A stretch of 64,000 nucleotides of DNA from Acanthosepion lycidas (lineage: Eukaryota; Mollusca; Cephalopoda; Sepiida; Sepiidae), in the NCBI GenBank assembly GCA_963932145.1, contig OZ010588.1, positions 101,615,512 to 101,679,511 on the forward strand. Direction: 5' to 3'. Shown here piece by piece: positions 27,982 to 40,100 of the stretch; the stretch's first letter is position 1; each line of letters starts with the position of its first letter. The notes beneath the pieces are model-generated. The model had not been told where the DNA came from and searched no databases. It was given only the letters and a program-made list of their open reading frames with translations. Position numbers and translations under genes: made by a program.

Positions 27982-30030
27982 ATGGCCGACGAAGCCAGTC
28001 GGTCTAATGTGAAGAAAGACCTGTTCGGTTCGGCGGCGAAAGCTGACCCGCCGGAGAAACCGACAAAGAAGCAGGCTAACACTAGCCCAAGTTTGAAAAA
28101 AGGTGCTAGTGTCTCGAAAAAAGACACTAGCAAAAATGTAGAAGTGCCCAAGGAGGCACAAGTCAAGACCGCCGAGGAATTGCCCTCATGTTGGAAGTCC
28201 CCCCCAAGTTGTATCTTGAACATGGCGGATTTCTTGGATAAGGCGAAGGGGTACGCCCATCTTGTTAATAAAGATGGGTTTGTCGATATTGTCCAAGAAC
28301 TCGATGTGTTCTCAAAAAGAATGGTGACTATTTTTGTGGTGGATAAGAAAACGAGAAAGATTTGTCGCTCCACAAAAGACACAGTGATTAAATCACTTTT
28401 GTCCCTGGGGATAAAACCCCAAAGAGTAATAAAGGGTAGAGGGTTCTTCATGTGGGACATTCTGCTGCCCACCCCAGAAGATTGCCTGGCCATGGCCAAG
28501 AAAGAGCTAATTACGAAGGATTTTATCATCAGAACGGAGTATGAGGGCCGCAGGCGGACTAGGGTAGCCGTCTTTGAAGTTCCTCCTCAAATTTCGGGAG
28601 AGCTCCTGGCTGCATTTTTCTTGCAGTTCGGCCAAATTTTAGGGGCTCTCTCCGACAATTTGAACGGGGGATGGACTTTTGACATAATGCTCGACCAGAA
28701 GGCCTTCAAGTCCGTCCCCAACTGTTTGGAGTATGGCGACCGGAAAATGCCGGTCATAGTGACCGGTAGAAGACCAACTTGCTGGAGGTGTGGAGAGACT
28801 GGTCACCTTTCCTCCTCCTGCCCAGGAAAGAAGGCCCCTGGAGTTCCGGTCGCTGGCGACCAAAATCCCCCCTTGGCCGAGAAGCTAAAATCCGCGGCGC
28901 CTGTAGTGGGCCTAGCTGCGAGGCGGACCGGTGAGGAAAATCCCCCGGTTGGGCATAGTCCCTCATTACCCCCGAAGCCGACGCCTGCCACAAGTGTGGA
29001 GAAGGAGAAGGAGGAGGGGGAATGGCGCCTCGTAGTTAGAGGCAAGGGGAAGACCCAAACAGCGGTTCTTCAGTCCCAACATGACACCAGGGACAATGTC
29101 ACCTACAGCCCCATTCCCTCTACCAGCTCCGAGGGCGACGCCTCGGCGTCTTACGAATCCAATGCAACCGAAGCGCAAAAAATCAATGAACCCGGATGGA
29201 GAAAAATTTTAGACATAAAAAAGCTAAAAAACAAACTGGATGAAACGCGGGCTAAAAAGCAAAAATCGCTGGGGGCACCGGGCCCCCTATCCTCTGCCCC
29301 GTCTTCCCCTTCTGCATCAAAAAAATCGTTCTCTAAACCAGCTCCGCCCAAATCTGTATCCAACTCACCGGCTAAATCTCTACATTCGTCCAAACCTTCA
29401 CCGGTGAGGACGCCGTCCGGATGGACCCCTTCAACTACTCCTAATGTCACACCAATGGTTACTCCCATTCATTCACCACTTAAAAAAAGGTACAGAAGTC
29501 CGGACTCACAAACAACTACTGACAAGAAGAAAAAAAAGCTCAAGCCTCCTTATTTCCCTGGGGAAGACGTCTGCCGCGTATCCCGGGACCAGGCGGAAAG
29601 GGTTTTCGGGCAGACAAGAAACCCTAAAGAGCTGAAAATTCTGTGGAATTTTAAAAAAATCAATAATACAGATGTGGAGATGCCCGAAAATTTCCCTTCC
29701 GCACAAAGAGTACTGACCGTAATCAGAACTGGCCCGGGTACGCGGGAGATTTGGGGCATGATAGAGGAGGCCCAGTCGTCGCTCAAAATGGTGCCCCCAG
29801 CTGCCTATCTTCTTGACCCCGAATCAAATGAATCTGATCAAAAGCTGAAAGGGAGGGTCCCAGTTTTTGTTCACCCATCCCTTTATAGAGCCCTCAAACT
29901 CACCTACCCCTCGGACATCGGCGGCTTGTCTCAAGACGATACCGTCGAAAATGAGATGGCGTCCGGATCTATGGGACGAGCTGTCGGTGTCCTCACCCCA
30001 GCCATGTTCTATCCTGAAGGACAACCCTAA
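27982..30030 (+). CDS. ORF1 protein of U4
   Basis: 682 residues, open; Leu214 and B block as in U3 and U5. After the block a GATCAAAAG and a CTCAAACTC variant replace the GACCAAAAG and CTGAAACTC seen in U3 and U5, which are traces of exchange; the protein is unaffected. Confidence 0.92.
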   Translation: MADEASRSNVKKDLFGSAAKADPPEKPTKKQANTSPSLKKGASVSKKDTSKNVEVPKEAQVKTAEELPSCWKSPPSCILNMADFLDKAKGYAHLVNKDGFVDIVQELDVFSKRMVTIFVVDKKTRKICRSTKDTVIKSLLSLGIKPQRVIKGRGFFMWDILLPTPEDCLAMAKKELITKDFIIRTEYEGRRRTRVAVFEVPPQISGELLAAFFLQFGQILGALSDNLNGGWTFDIMLDQKAFKSVPNCLEYGDRKMPVIVTGRRPTCWRCGETGHLSSSCPGKKAPGVPVAGDQNPPLAEKLKSAAPVVGLAARRTGEENPPVGHSPSLPPKPTPATSVEKEKEEGEWRLVVRGKGKTQTAVLQSQHDTRDNVTYSPIPSTSSEGDASASYESNATEAQKINEPGWRKILDIKKLKNKLDETRAKKQKSLGAPGPLSSAPSSPSASKKSFSKPAPPKSVSNSPAKSLHSSKPSPVRTPSGWTPSTTPNVTPMVTPIHSPLKKRYRSPDSQTTTDKKKKKLKPPYFPGEDVCRVSRDQAERVFGQTRNPKELKILWNFKKINNTDVEMPENFPSAQRVLTVIRTGPGTREIWGMIEEAQSSLKMVPPAAYLLDPESNESDQKLKGRVPVFVHPSLYRALKLTYPSDIGGLSQDDTVENEMASGSMGRAVGVLTPAMFYPEGQP

Positions 30031-30041
30031 TCGGCTTGACA

Positions 30042-33000
30042 ATGGCTCTCTGGTTAGCTAGTTTAAATGTCCGGGGCGTGAGGTCCGAGTCTCGCAGGGC
30101 GAGGCTCACTCGTGATCTTCAGCGCCTCGGGGTGAATGTATGTTGTTTACAAGAGACCCGTTTTTCTTCTCATGATCGTGAGGACATACTGTCTAAGGGG
30201 TTCGCCGTTTATTCAGCCTGTTTTGATGGTCGTTCGAGGGGTGTCTCTTGGCTAGTGAGCAAGTCTTTGAAGGCTGCTTGTACCCTTGTCTTCGCGGATC
30301 CGGCGGGCAGACTTTGCGTGCTGGATGTTACCATAAAGGATAAGGTTCTACGTCTCATTGGGGTTTATGCGCCCAATAGCCATTCCGAGCGGCCTGCTTT
30401 GTTTCGGCAGATCGCGCCGTTCTTGACGACGTCTCGTCGGGTAGTTTTAGCGGGGGATTGGAATGCCGTCCTTGACCCCGATATAGATCGGATAGGGCAT
30501 AAACAAGGTACTAACAACCCGGATGTGAAACCATTTCGGGACTTTATCGATGAGTTTGATCTTGTCGATAAGTTCCGGAATGAACACCCTCGGGAGGTAG
30601 CATGGACTTGGACAAATAGTGGCAACTCGGCTCCCGGGACGCTTGCGAGCTACCTGGACCGGGTCCTAGTTAGGAGAGTCGATGTAGGGCTCTTAGGCTG
30701 TCCAAGTTTCCATTATATAGTTTATACGGATCATAGGCTTGTCCGGGTCCGTGTAAACTTAGATAAGCCTAAGGTTAGATTGGCTGGTTACTGGAAATTG
30801 AACTGTTCCCTTTTTGGTGATCAGGGTTTCCGGGACCAGCTGCTACTAATGATACAAAGGGAATTGACGGGTGCGGTTGTGGGAAATGCCTGGTGGGGCA
30901 AATTAAAATCTCATATTCGAACGTTTGCTGCCGATTTTAGTCGTCGACTCAATCTAGATAGATTAGCGGCGCAAACTGCTTTAGAAGATAAAGTCGATCG
31001 GGCAGTGAAATCCCGTGTTAGTGGGGACATAGCCTTAGCTAAGGCAGAGTTGTCCTCCTTGCTTATCAAGAAGGATCAAGCTCTGGTAGTTAGGGCTAGG
31101 TTAAAAAGAATGTCTTCTGAGGCAACGAATATGGCCGCTGAACTGCGTGCAGAGGAAAATCGAAGCGCTTCTAAGCGACATATCGCATGCGTCACGTTGC
31201 CGGATAAGCGGACCGTGACTACAAACGCGGGCATATGTGAGGTGTTTCGGGACTACTTTCAGGATCTTTTCACCAGGGAGCCCGGTCTGAGCTCTGCTCA
31301 GTTCGACGCCTATTTAGCTGACTTTCCCTGCCTTTCGGCAGCTGAAGCGGCTAGGTGCGAGGGTCCCATTACAGAGTCGGAGATCTGGGAAGCGCTGAAG
31401 CAGGTTGGCCTGGATAAGTCTCCGGGATTAGATGGTCTTCCCTACGAAGTGTACTTGAGGTTGTCGCACGTTTTTGTTCCTTTGCTGGAACTGATTTACA
31501 ACCACTGGATGAAGCAGGGGTCTTTACCCCAACGCTTCACCAGGGGTGTGATCAAGTTGCTGCGTAAGGACAAGGGCGGTGGGGATGGGTTAGGGAACTT
31601 TCGCCCTTTAACGATGTTAAACACTGACTTAAAGATTTTGGCGAAGATCTTAGCCAACCGTTTGCAGCTTGTCCTGTCTAGTCTGATTGGCCCCGAACAG
31701 ACTTGTGCTGTGAAGGGCAGGACTATTCAGGATAACCTTCACATGGTACGCTTGATCTTAGAAAAAGTCGACAGTGAAGCCGCGCTGATCAATTTAGATC
31801 AGTCCAAGGCCTTCGATAGGGTTGACCATCGATTTCTGGAGGCTGTCCTTTCGGCTGCCGGTTTCAGAGCCGACTTTCGCTCCTGGATCCGACTTTTGTA
31901 TGCGACCCCCGGTGCGCTGGTGGAAGTGAATGGCGTAAGATCGAAGCCTTTCGTATTGTCTCGCTCCATTCGTCAAGGTTGTCCGCTCTCGCCTCTGCTT
32001 TACGTCCTTGCGTTGGAACCATTCCTTCGCAAGTTGAAGGCAAATCCGGTCCTGCGCGGAATTTCCCTGCCTGGGGCTTCCACCTCAGCCAGGTATTCTG
32101 CTTATGCTGACGACGTTTCGGTTCTGGTGTCGAGCAGAGCCGAGATTGACGAAGTCAGCAAAGAGATCAGTGGGTATGAGATGGTGACAGGGGCCAAGAT
32201 CAACCGCGATAAGTCTGTGGGCTTGCGGTTGGGTGCGTGGAAGGGAGTTTCTCTTCCCGGACCTTTCCTCTGGACGGATGGGCCGATCAAGATACTCGGC
32301 GTCTGGTTCGGTCCTGATCTCCAGTTGGAAATGAATTGGTCGGAGGTGCAGGGGAAGGCCGAGATCGCGGTTAAACTGTGGTCTCGGAGGAGACTTTCCC
32401 TGAAGGGAAGGGCGGAGGTATGTGTTTCACACATATATCCGATACTCCTTTACCGACTTTCTGTGCTTCCGCTCCCGTATGCCAGACTAATGTCATTAGT
32501 CCGGACCTTGTTCTCCTTTTTGTGGAGAGACAAGGCCCCTATGGTAACTCGCGAGATCTGTTGCCTTCATCCCTCTGAGGGCGGTCTGGGTATGCCTAGC
32601 ATTGAGATTCGTCAATATATGCTTCGCATTACCTTTCTAGACCGAATGTGTCGCGGATTGGATGAGGTGGGCACCTTTTGGAAAGAAGATGTCCGAAAAC
32701 ATTTCCCATCCCTGAGAAGTGTGCACTCGTGCGAGGAGGAGGCCGGCCGTAGACCTCGTGCCGAGTGTGCCTTCTACCGCGAATGTCGTAGTGCTTTGAA
32801 GCTCCTTTTACGGACGTCGGATGGCCTCTCCGACGCCCAGGCGTTGTCTCGTAAGGCATTGTATCGATTGTTAGTTAGGGGGTCCGTTCAAGATGATCTG
32901 ATCGACGAGCTCGGTCTTACGAAGCAGGAGGCTCGCTCGATGTGGCCTTGGGCGCCTGGGTTGAAATGTCTCAATAACGATGAGGCATCACTCACCTGGC

Positions 33001-33500
33001 TGATGATTCGTGAGGCCCTCTGGGTCGGCAAGAGACTCTGTTCAGCAGGTTTGGAGAAATATCCAAACTGTCGTCGCTGCACTGGCGAAGTCGAGACCAT
33101 TGGTCACGCCTTTTTTCAGTGCAAGACGGTAGTGCCGTTGTGCAAGTTTGTTGAAGGCCTCATGGTTCGCATGCTGCAGGGAAAGTTCTTTGTCCTGGAA
33201 GCCAGTTCTGTTTGTAGCAATGTGGTGTCGCAATTGACGAAGGCTGAACACTATGTGTTCTGTTGCTTACTAGGGATTATGAGAGTCGTGATTTGGACGA
33301 CGCGTCAGAAGGGATTCCATGAGGGCGAGAAGTTCACCTCTTCCCAACTGATCTTGTACTTTAAGCATCAGCTTAAAGTCAAGATTAGGACGGAAAGGCG
33401 GCGGCTCACCTCATCGGAATTTGGCAAAAGGTGGGTGAATCTTGCGCGAATGTGTAGAGTGAAAGGGGCTGACCTAGAGTGGCACTTGGACGTCGGTTAG
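30042..33500 (+). CDS. ORF2 protein of U4
   Basis: 1152 residues, open. Asp703; no other replacement relative to U1 was noticed. It carries several silent changes of its own near 30840-30855 and 31168, and shares with U5 a GGCGAAG variant in the zinc-finger codons. Confidence 0.95.
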   Translation: MALWLASLNVRGVRSESRRARLTRDLQRLGVNVCCLQETRFSSHDREDILSKGFAVYSACFDGRSRGVSWLVSKSLKAACTLVFADPAGRLCVLDVTIKDKVLRLIGVYAPNSHSERPALFRQIAPFLTTSRRVVLAGDWNAVLDPDIDRIGHKQGTNNPDVKPFRDFIDEFDLVDKFRNEHPREVAWTWTNSGNSAPGTLASYLDRVLVRRVDVGLLGCPSFHYIVYTDHRLVRVRVNLDKPKVRLAGYWKLNCSLFGDQGFRDQLLLMIQRELTGAVVGNAWWGKLKSHIRTFAADFSRRLNLDRLAAQTALEDKVDRAVKSRVSGDIALAKAELSSLLIKKDQALVVRARLKRMSSEATNMAAELRAEENRSASKRHIACVTLPDKRTVTTNAGICEVFRDYFQDLFTREPGLSSAQFDAYLADFPCLSAAEAARCEGPITESEIWEALKQVGLDKSPGLDGLPYEVYLRLSHVFVPLLELIYNHWMKQGSLPQRFTRGVIKLLRKDKGGGDGLGNFRPLTMLNTDLKILAKILANRLQLVLSSLIGPEQTCAVKGRTIQDNLHMVRLILEKVDSEAALINLDQSKAFDRVDHRFLEAVLSAAGFRADFRSWIRLLYATPGALVEVNGVRSKPFVLSRSIRQGCPLSPLLYVLALEPFLRKLKANPVLRGISLPGASTSARYSAYADDVSVLVSSRAEIDEVSKEISGYEMVTGAKINRDKSVGLRLGAWKGVSLPGPFLWTDGPIKILGVWFGPDLQLEMNWSEVQGKAEIAVKLWSRRRLSLKGRAEVCVSHIYPILLYRLSVLPLPYARLMSLVRTLFSFLWRDKAPMVTREICCLHPSEGGLGMPSIEIRQYMLRITFLDRMCRGLDEVGTFWKEDVRKHFPSLRSVHSCEEEAGRRPRAECAFYRECRSALKLLLRTSDGLSDAQALSRKALYRLLVRGSVQDDLIDELGLTKQEARSMWPWAPGLKCLNNDEASLTWLMIREALWVGKRLCSAGLEKYPNCRRCTGEVETIGHAFFQCKTVVPLCKFVEGLMVRMLQGKFFVLEASSVCSNVVSQLTKAEHYVFCCLLGIMRVVIWTTRQKGFHEGEKFTSSQLILYFKHQLKVKIRTERRRLTSSEFGKRWVNLARMCRVKGADLEWHLDVG

Positions 33501-34259
33501 GTACAGGATTTGTCCTAACAGGGTTGAACATAGGCAACCCACCCTGATTTTAGCTTAGACTAGGTTTTTGAATTTGAATCTTTAGTTTTCCCTTTTTTCT
33601 AGTAAACTTAGCTAGGGTATGCATGCGCATTGGCCCCTTTTATTTCTGTCCCTATTTTTTCTTTCGTTTAATTCCCCATCCCCTCCCTCGTTAGGTGGTC
33701 AGTGACTTCAGTTCTCTGGTGGATGCGGGGCGACTTTCGTTTAGTGTGTGTGCTTTTTCGTATTTGTTGTTGTGTATGAATGTGTGAGTGTCTGTGTGAA
33801 TGCTTGGAGGAATGAATGTTTTTTCTTATTTTTCTCAGCCCCGCATTGATTTCGTCTAGTTAACTGATTTTGCTGCCACATTTATGGTTTGTGGGGGTTT
33901 TTTATTACTAACACAGTTTTGTTTAGTTTTATTGTAAATAATTTAAAAGTCATATTGTACATAATCATTTGGGGTTCTTTTTAAAAAAATTGTTATTTTA
34001 TGACCCTCCCCCCACGAACAATATTTGTACATAAGGGGACTAGTTAGGACTTCATGGAGAATTTGAGGCGTTATGGTGGACGTGGTAAGAAAGGTAGGAG
34101 TGAATGTGTTGTTTTGGTGATTGGAATATTGTTGGTTTGTTTGGGTCCGTGTCTGGGACTAGCTAAGTTTAGATTTAAGACAGAAGAAGACCGTCATTCC
34201 CCATCCCCCCTTTTTGGCCTTGTGCCACATTTTATACATTAAACTGTATAAATAAATAT
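33501..34259 (+). other. 3' UTR of U4
   Basis: 759 bp. A private TTAGCTTAG replaces TTAGGTTAG near 33550. With U5 it shares a GGGGGTTTTTT variant near 33895 and a CCCTTTTTGG variant in the small frame (34054-34242). Confidence 0.8.
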
Positions 34260-35054
34260 CTTTACACGCTGTCTCCGAGTTACGTTATCCGTCTTTTTGT
34301 GACCAGTGTTTTTGAATTTGTATAATTGTCATTTTTTTTGTGTTGCACAGCGACGAATTTGATTTTTTTTTTGGCCACGAGGAATTGTTTGGCGACCTTT
34401 TGTGGAATCAACGATAAATTTTGAACACACCAAGACATTTTGCTAAGTTTTAATTTTTTTATTATTCCATTTCTTTTGTTTGTTTTTATTTTTTGGGGGC
34501 TTCGGCCCACATAATTTTTTATTTTTTGTATTTTTTTTGTTGTTAAAAAAATAAGTACATTTAAGAAAAAAAAAAGAAAAAGAAAGCTTTATTTTTTATT
34601 TCGTTTTTTATTTTACCCACTTTCATTTTATTAGCGACTTCGGTCGCATTCTTTTCTTTTTGATTTGACTAGTTTGTTTTTCTTGTTTTTAGTTTATTTT
34701 CTTTAGCGGCTTCGGCCGCAAACTTTTATTTTTTTCTTCTGGTTACAAACCAGACTTTTTCTTTTTGTACAGTTTAATTGAATTTTTTGAAAAAAAGAAA
34801 GGAGTTTTTGTTTTTTCTTTTATTTTCGGCAGGCTTTGAGCGCCATCTTTATTTTTTTTATTTCTTTCTGTTTGTACAAGTTTGTTCATTTTATTTATTT
34901 TTGTCTCATTTGCCATTTTATTTACTGGTTCATCCAGGCTTTTTCTTTATTTGTTTAATTTTTTTTTTTTTTTTTTTTTTTTTTTCCCAACTCCTTTCCA
35001 CGGAAAAAAAACAAAAATTGAACCCGCGTTTGGAAGTTTCTAAACTAATACACC
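34260..35054 (+). promoter_or_regulatory. 5' UTR of U5
   Basis: 795 bp; 27-T run at 34959-34985, hairpin cluster at 34497-34754. Confidence 0.75.
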
Positions 35055-37103
35055 ATGGCCGACGAAGCCAGTCGGTCTAATGTGAAGAAAGACCTGTTCG
35101 GTTCGGCGGCGAAAGCTGACCCGCCGGAGAAACCGACAAAGAAGCAGGCTAACACTAGCCCAAGTTTGAAAAAAGGTGCTAGTGTCTCGAAAAAAGACAC
35201 TAGCAAAAATGTAGAAGTGCCCAAGGAGGCACAAGTCAAGACCGCCGAGGAATTGCCCTCATGTTGGAAGTCCCCCCCAAGTTGTATCTTGAACATGGCG
35301 GATTTCTTGGATAAGGCGAAGGGGTACGCCCATCTTGTTAATAAAGATGGGTTTGTCGATATTGTCCAAGAACTCGATGTGTTCTCAAAAAGAATGGTGA
35401 CTATTTTTGTGGTGGATAAGAAAACGAGAAAGATTTGTCGCTCCACAAAAGACACAGTGATTAAATCACTTTTGTCCCTGGGGATAAAACCCCAAAGAGT
35501 AATAAAGGGTAGAGGGTTCTTCATGTGGGACATTCTGCTGCCCACCCCAGAAGATTGCCTGGCCATGGCCAAGAAAGAGCTAATTACGAAGGATTTTATC
35601 ATCAGAACGGAGTATGAGGGCCGCAGGCGGACTAGGGTAGCCGTCTTTGAAGTTCCTCCTCAAATTTCGGGAGAGCTCCTGGCTGCATTTTTCTTGCAGT
35701 TCGGCCAAATTTTAGGGGCTCTCTCCGACAATTTGAACGGGGGATGGACTTTTGACATAATGCTCGACCAGAAGGCCTTCAAGTCCGTCCCCAACTGTTT
35801 GGAGTATGGCGACCGGAAAATGCCGGTCATAGTGACCGGTAGAAGACCAACTTGCTGGAGGTGTGGAGAGACTGGTCACCTTTCCTCCTCCTGCCCAGGA
35901 AAGAAGGCCCCTGGAGTTCCGGTCGCTGGCGACCAAAATCCCCCCTTGGCCGAGAAGCTAAAATCCGCGGCGCCTGTAGTGGGCCTAGCTGCGAGGCGGA
36001 CCGGTGAGGAAAATCCCCCGGTTGGGCATAGTCCCTCATTACCCCCGAAGCCGACGCCTGCCACAAGTGTGGAGAAGGAGAAGGAGGAGGGGGAATGGCG
36101 CCTCGTAGTTAGAGGCAAGGGGAAGACCCAAACAGCGGTTCTTCAGTCCCAACATGACACCAGGGACAATGTCACCTACAGCCCCATTCCCTCTACCAGC
36201 TCCGAGGGCGACGCCTCGGCGTCTTACGAATCCAATGCAACCGAAGCGCAAAAAATCAATGAACCCGGATGGAGAAAAATTTTAGACATAAAAAAGCTAA
36301 AAAACAAACTGGATGAAACGCGGGCTAAAAAGCAAAAATCGCTGGGGGCACCGGGCCCCCTATCCTCTGCCCCGTCTTCCCCTTCTGCATCAAAAAAATC
36401 GTTCTCTAAACCAGCTCCGCCCAAATCTGTATCCAACTCACCGGCTAAATCTCTACATTCGTCCAAACCTTCACCGGTGAGGACGCCGTCCGGATGGACC
36501 CCTTCAACTACTCCTAATGTCACACCAATGGTTACTCCCATTCATTCACCACTTAAAAAAAGGTACAGAAGTCCGGACTCACAAACAACTACTGACAAGA
36601 AGAAAAAAAAGCTCAAGCCTCCTTATTTCCCTGGGGAAGACGTCTGCCGCGTATCCCGGGACCAGGCGGAAAGGGTTTTCGGGCAGACAAGAAACCCTAA
36701 AGAGCTGAAAATTCTGTGGAATTTTAAAAAAATCAATAATACAGATGTGGAGATGCCCGAAAATTTCCCTTCCGCACAAAGAGTACTGACCGTAATCAGA
36801 ACTGGCCCGGGTACGCGGGAGATTTGGGGCATGATAGAGGAGGCCCAGTCGTCGCTCAAAATGGTGCCCCCAGCTGCCTATCTTCTTGACCCCGAATCAA
36901 ATGAATCTGACCAAAAGCTGAAAGGGAGGGTCCCAGTTTTTGTTCACCCATCCCTTTATAGAGCCCTGAAACTCACCTACCCCTCGGACATCGGCGGCTT
37001 GTCTCAAGACGATACCGTCGAAAATGAGATGGCGTCCGGATCTATGGGACGAGCTGTCGGTGTCCTCACCCCAGCCATGTTCTATCCTGAAGGACAACCC
37101 TAA
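35055..37103 (+). CDS. ORF1 protein of U5
   Basis: 682 residues, open. Leu214 and the same B block as U3 and U4. The predicted protein appears identical to that of U4. Confidence 0.92.
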   Translation: MADEASRSNVKKDLFGSAAKADPPEKPTKKQANTSPSLKKGASVSKKDTSKNVEVPKEAQVKTAEELPSCWKSPPSCILNMADFLDKAKGYAHLVNKDGFVDIVQELDVFSKRMVTIFVVDKKTRKICRSTKDTVIKSLLSLGIKPQRVIKGRGFFMWDILLPTPEDCLAMAKKELITKDFIIRTEYEGRRRTRVAVFEVPPQISGELLAAFFLQFGQILGALSDNLNGGWTFDIMLDQKAFKSVPNCLEYGDRKMPVIVTGRRPTCWRCGETGHLSSSCPGKKAPGVPVAGDQNPPLAEKLKSAAPVVGLAARRTGEENPPVGHSPSLPPKPTPATSVEKEKEEGEWRLVVRGKGKTQTAVLQSQHDTRDNVTYSPIPSTSSEGDASASYESNATEAQKINEPGWRKILDIKKLKNKLDETRAKKQKSLGAPGPLSSAPSSPSASKKSFSKPAPPKSVSNSPAKSLHSSKPSPVRTPSGWTPSTTPNVTPMVTPIHSPLKKRYRSPDSQTTTDKKKKKLKPPYFPGEDVCRVSRDQAERVFGQTRNPKELKILWNFKKINNTDVEMPENFPSAQRVLTVIRTGPGTREIWGMIEEAQSSLKMVPPAAYLLDPESNESDQKLKGRVPVFVHPSLYRALKLTYPSDIGGLSQDDTVENEMASGSMGRAVGVLTPAMFYPEGQP

Positions 37104-37114
37104 TCGGCTTGACA

Positions 37115-40100
37115 ATGGCTCTCTGGTTAGCTAGTTTAAATGTCCGGGGCGTGAGGTCCGAGTCTCGCAGGGCGAGGCTCACTCGTGATCTTCAGCGCCT
37201 CGGGGTGAATGTATGTTGTTTACAAGAGACCCGTTTTTCTTCTCATGATCGTGAGGACATACTGTCTAAGGGGTTCGCCGTTTATTCAGCCTGTTTTGAT
37301 GGTCGTTCGAGGGGTGTCTCTTGGCTAGTGAGCAAGTCTTTGAAGGCTGCTTGTACCCTTGTCTTCGCGGATCCGGCGGGCAGACTTTGCGTGCTGGATG
37401 TTACCATAAAGGATAAGGTTCTACGTCTCATTGGGGTTTATGCGCCCAATAGCCATTCCGAGCGGCCTGCTTTGTTTCGGCAGATCGCGCCGTTCTTGAC
37501 GACGTCTCGTCGGGTAGTTTTAGCGGGGGATTGGAATGCCGTCCTTGACCCCGATATAGATCGTATAGGGCATAAACAAGGTACTAACAACCCGGATGTG
37601 AAACCGTTTCGGGACTTTATCGATGAGTTTGATCTTGTCGATAAGTTCCGGAATGAACACCCTCGGGAGGTAGCATGGACTTGGACAAATAGTGGCAACT
37701 CGGCTCCGGGGACGCTTGCGAGCTACCTGGACCGGGTCCTAGTTAGGAGAGTCGATGTAGGGCTCTTAGGCTGTCCAAGTTTCCATTATATAGTTTATAC
37801 GGATCATAGGCTTGTCCGGGTCCGTGTAAACTTAGATAAGCCTAAGGTTAGATTGGCTGGTTACTGGAAATTGAACTGTTCCCTTTTTGGTGATCAGGGT
37901 TTCCGGGACCAGCTTTTACTAATGATCCAAAGGGAATTGACGGGTGCGGTTGTGGGAAATGCCTGGTGGGGCAAATTAAAATCTCATATTCGAACGTTTG
38001 CTGCCGATTTTAGTCGTCGACTCAATCTAGATAGATTAGCGGCGCAAACTGCTTTAGAAGATAAAGTCGATCGGGCAGTGAAATCCCGTGTTAGTGGGGA
38101 CATAGCCTTAGCTATGGCAGAGTTGTCCTCCTTGCTTATCAAGAAGGATCAAGCTCTGGTAGTTAGGGCTAGGTTAAAAAGAATGTCTTCTGAGGCAACG
38201 AATATGGCCGCTGAACTGCGTGCAGAGGAAAATCGAAGCGCGTCTAAGCGACATATCGCATGCGTCACATTGCCGGATAAGCGGACCGTGACTACAAACG
38301 CGGGCATATGTGAGGTGTTTCGGGATTACTTTCAGGATCTTTTCACCAGGGAGCCCGGTCTGAGCTCTGCTCAGTTCGACGCCTATTTAGCTGACTTTCC
38401 CTGCCTTTCGGCAGCTGAAGCGGCTAGGTGCGAGGGTCCCATTACAGAGTCGGAGATCTGGGAAGCGCTGAAGCAGGTTGGCCTGGATAAGTCTCCGGGA
38501 TTAGATGGTCTTCCCTACGAAGTGTACTTGAGGTTGTCGCACGTTTTTGTTCCTTTGCTGGAACTGATTTACAACCACTGGATGAAGCAGGGGTCTTTAC
38601 CCCAACGCTTCACCAGGGGTGTGATCAAGTTGCTGCGTAAGGACAAGGGCGGTGGGGATGGGTTAGGGAACTTTCGCCCTTTAACGATGTTAAACACTGA
38701 CTTAAAGATTTTGGCGAAGATCTTAGCCAACCGTTTGCAGCTTGTCCTGTCTAGTCTGATTGGCCCCGAACAGACTTGTGCTGTGAAGGGCAGGACTATT
38801 CAGGATAACCTTCACATGGTACGCTTGATCTTAGAAAAAGTCGACAGTGAAGCCGCGCTGATCAATTTAGATCAGTCCAAGGCCTTCGATAGGGTTGACC
38901 ATCGATTTCTGGAGGCTGTCCTTTCGGCTGCCGGTTTCAGAGCCGACTTTCGCTCCTGGATCCGACTTTTGTATGCGACCCCCGGTGCGCTGGTGGAAGT
39001 GAATGGCGTAAGATCGAAGCCTTTCGTATTGTCTCGCTCCATTCGTCAAGGTTGTCCGCTCTCGCCTCTGCTTTACGTTCTTGCGTTGGAACCATTCCTT
39101 CGCAAGTTGAAGGCAAATCCGGTCCTGCGCGGAATTTCCCTGCCTGGGGCTTCCACCTCAGCCAGGTATTCTGCCTATGCTGACGACGTTTCGGTTCTTG
39201 TGTCGAGCAGAGCCGAGATTGACGAAGTCAGCAAAGAGATCAGTGGGTATGAGATGGTGACAGGGGCCAAGATCAACCGCGATAAGTCTGTGGGCTTGCG
39301 GTTGGGTGCGTGGAAGGGAGTTTCTCTTCCCGGACCTTTCCTCTGGACGGATGGGCCGATCAAGATACTCGGCGTCTGGTTCGGTCCTGATCTCCAGTTG
39401 GAAATGAATTGGTCGGAGGTGCAGGGGAAGGCCGAGATCGCGGTTAAACTGTGGTCTCGGAGGAGACTTTCCCTGAAGGGAAGGGCGGAGGTATGTGTTT
39501 CACACATATATCCGATACTCCTTTACCGACTTTCTGTGCTTCCGCTCCCGTATGCCAGACTAATGTCATTAGTCCGGACCTTGTTCTCCTTTTTGTGGAG
39601 AGACAAGGCCCCTATGGTAACTCGCGAGATCTGTTGCCTTCATCCCTCTGAGGGCGGTCTGGGTATGCCTAGCATTGAGATTCGTCAATATATGCTTCGC
39701 ATTACCTTTCTAGACCGAATGTGTCGCGGATTGGATGAGGTGGGCACCTTTTGGAAAGAAGATGTCCGAAAACATTTCCCATCCCTGAGAAGTGTGCACT
39801 CGTGCGAGGAGGAGGCCGGCCGTAGACCTCGTGCCGAGTGTGCCTTCTACCGCGAATGTCGTAGTGCTTTGAAGCTCCTTTTACGGACGTCGGATGGCCT
39901 CTCCGACGCCCAGGCGTTGTCTCGTAAGGCATTGTATCGATTGTTAGTTAGGGGGTCCGTTCAAGATGATCTGATCGACGAGCTCGGTCTTACGAAGCAG
40001 GAGGCTCGCTCGATGTGGCCTTGGGCGCCCGGGTTGAAATGTCTCAATAACGATGAGGCATCACTCACCTGGCTGATGATTCGTGAGGCCCTCTGGGTCG

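Larger units (their letters stand above)
27186..34259 (+). mobile_element. LINE unit U4 (complete)
   Basis: 7074 bp, both ORFs open. N2 / block B / Asp703, but with A-like bases near the end of ORF1 and at several ORF2 sites, so it is a finer mosaic than its neighbours. Its 3' UTR version is shared in part with U5. Confidence 0.93.
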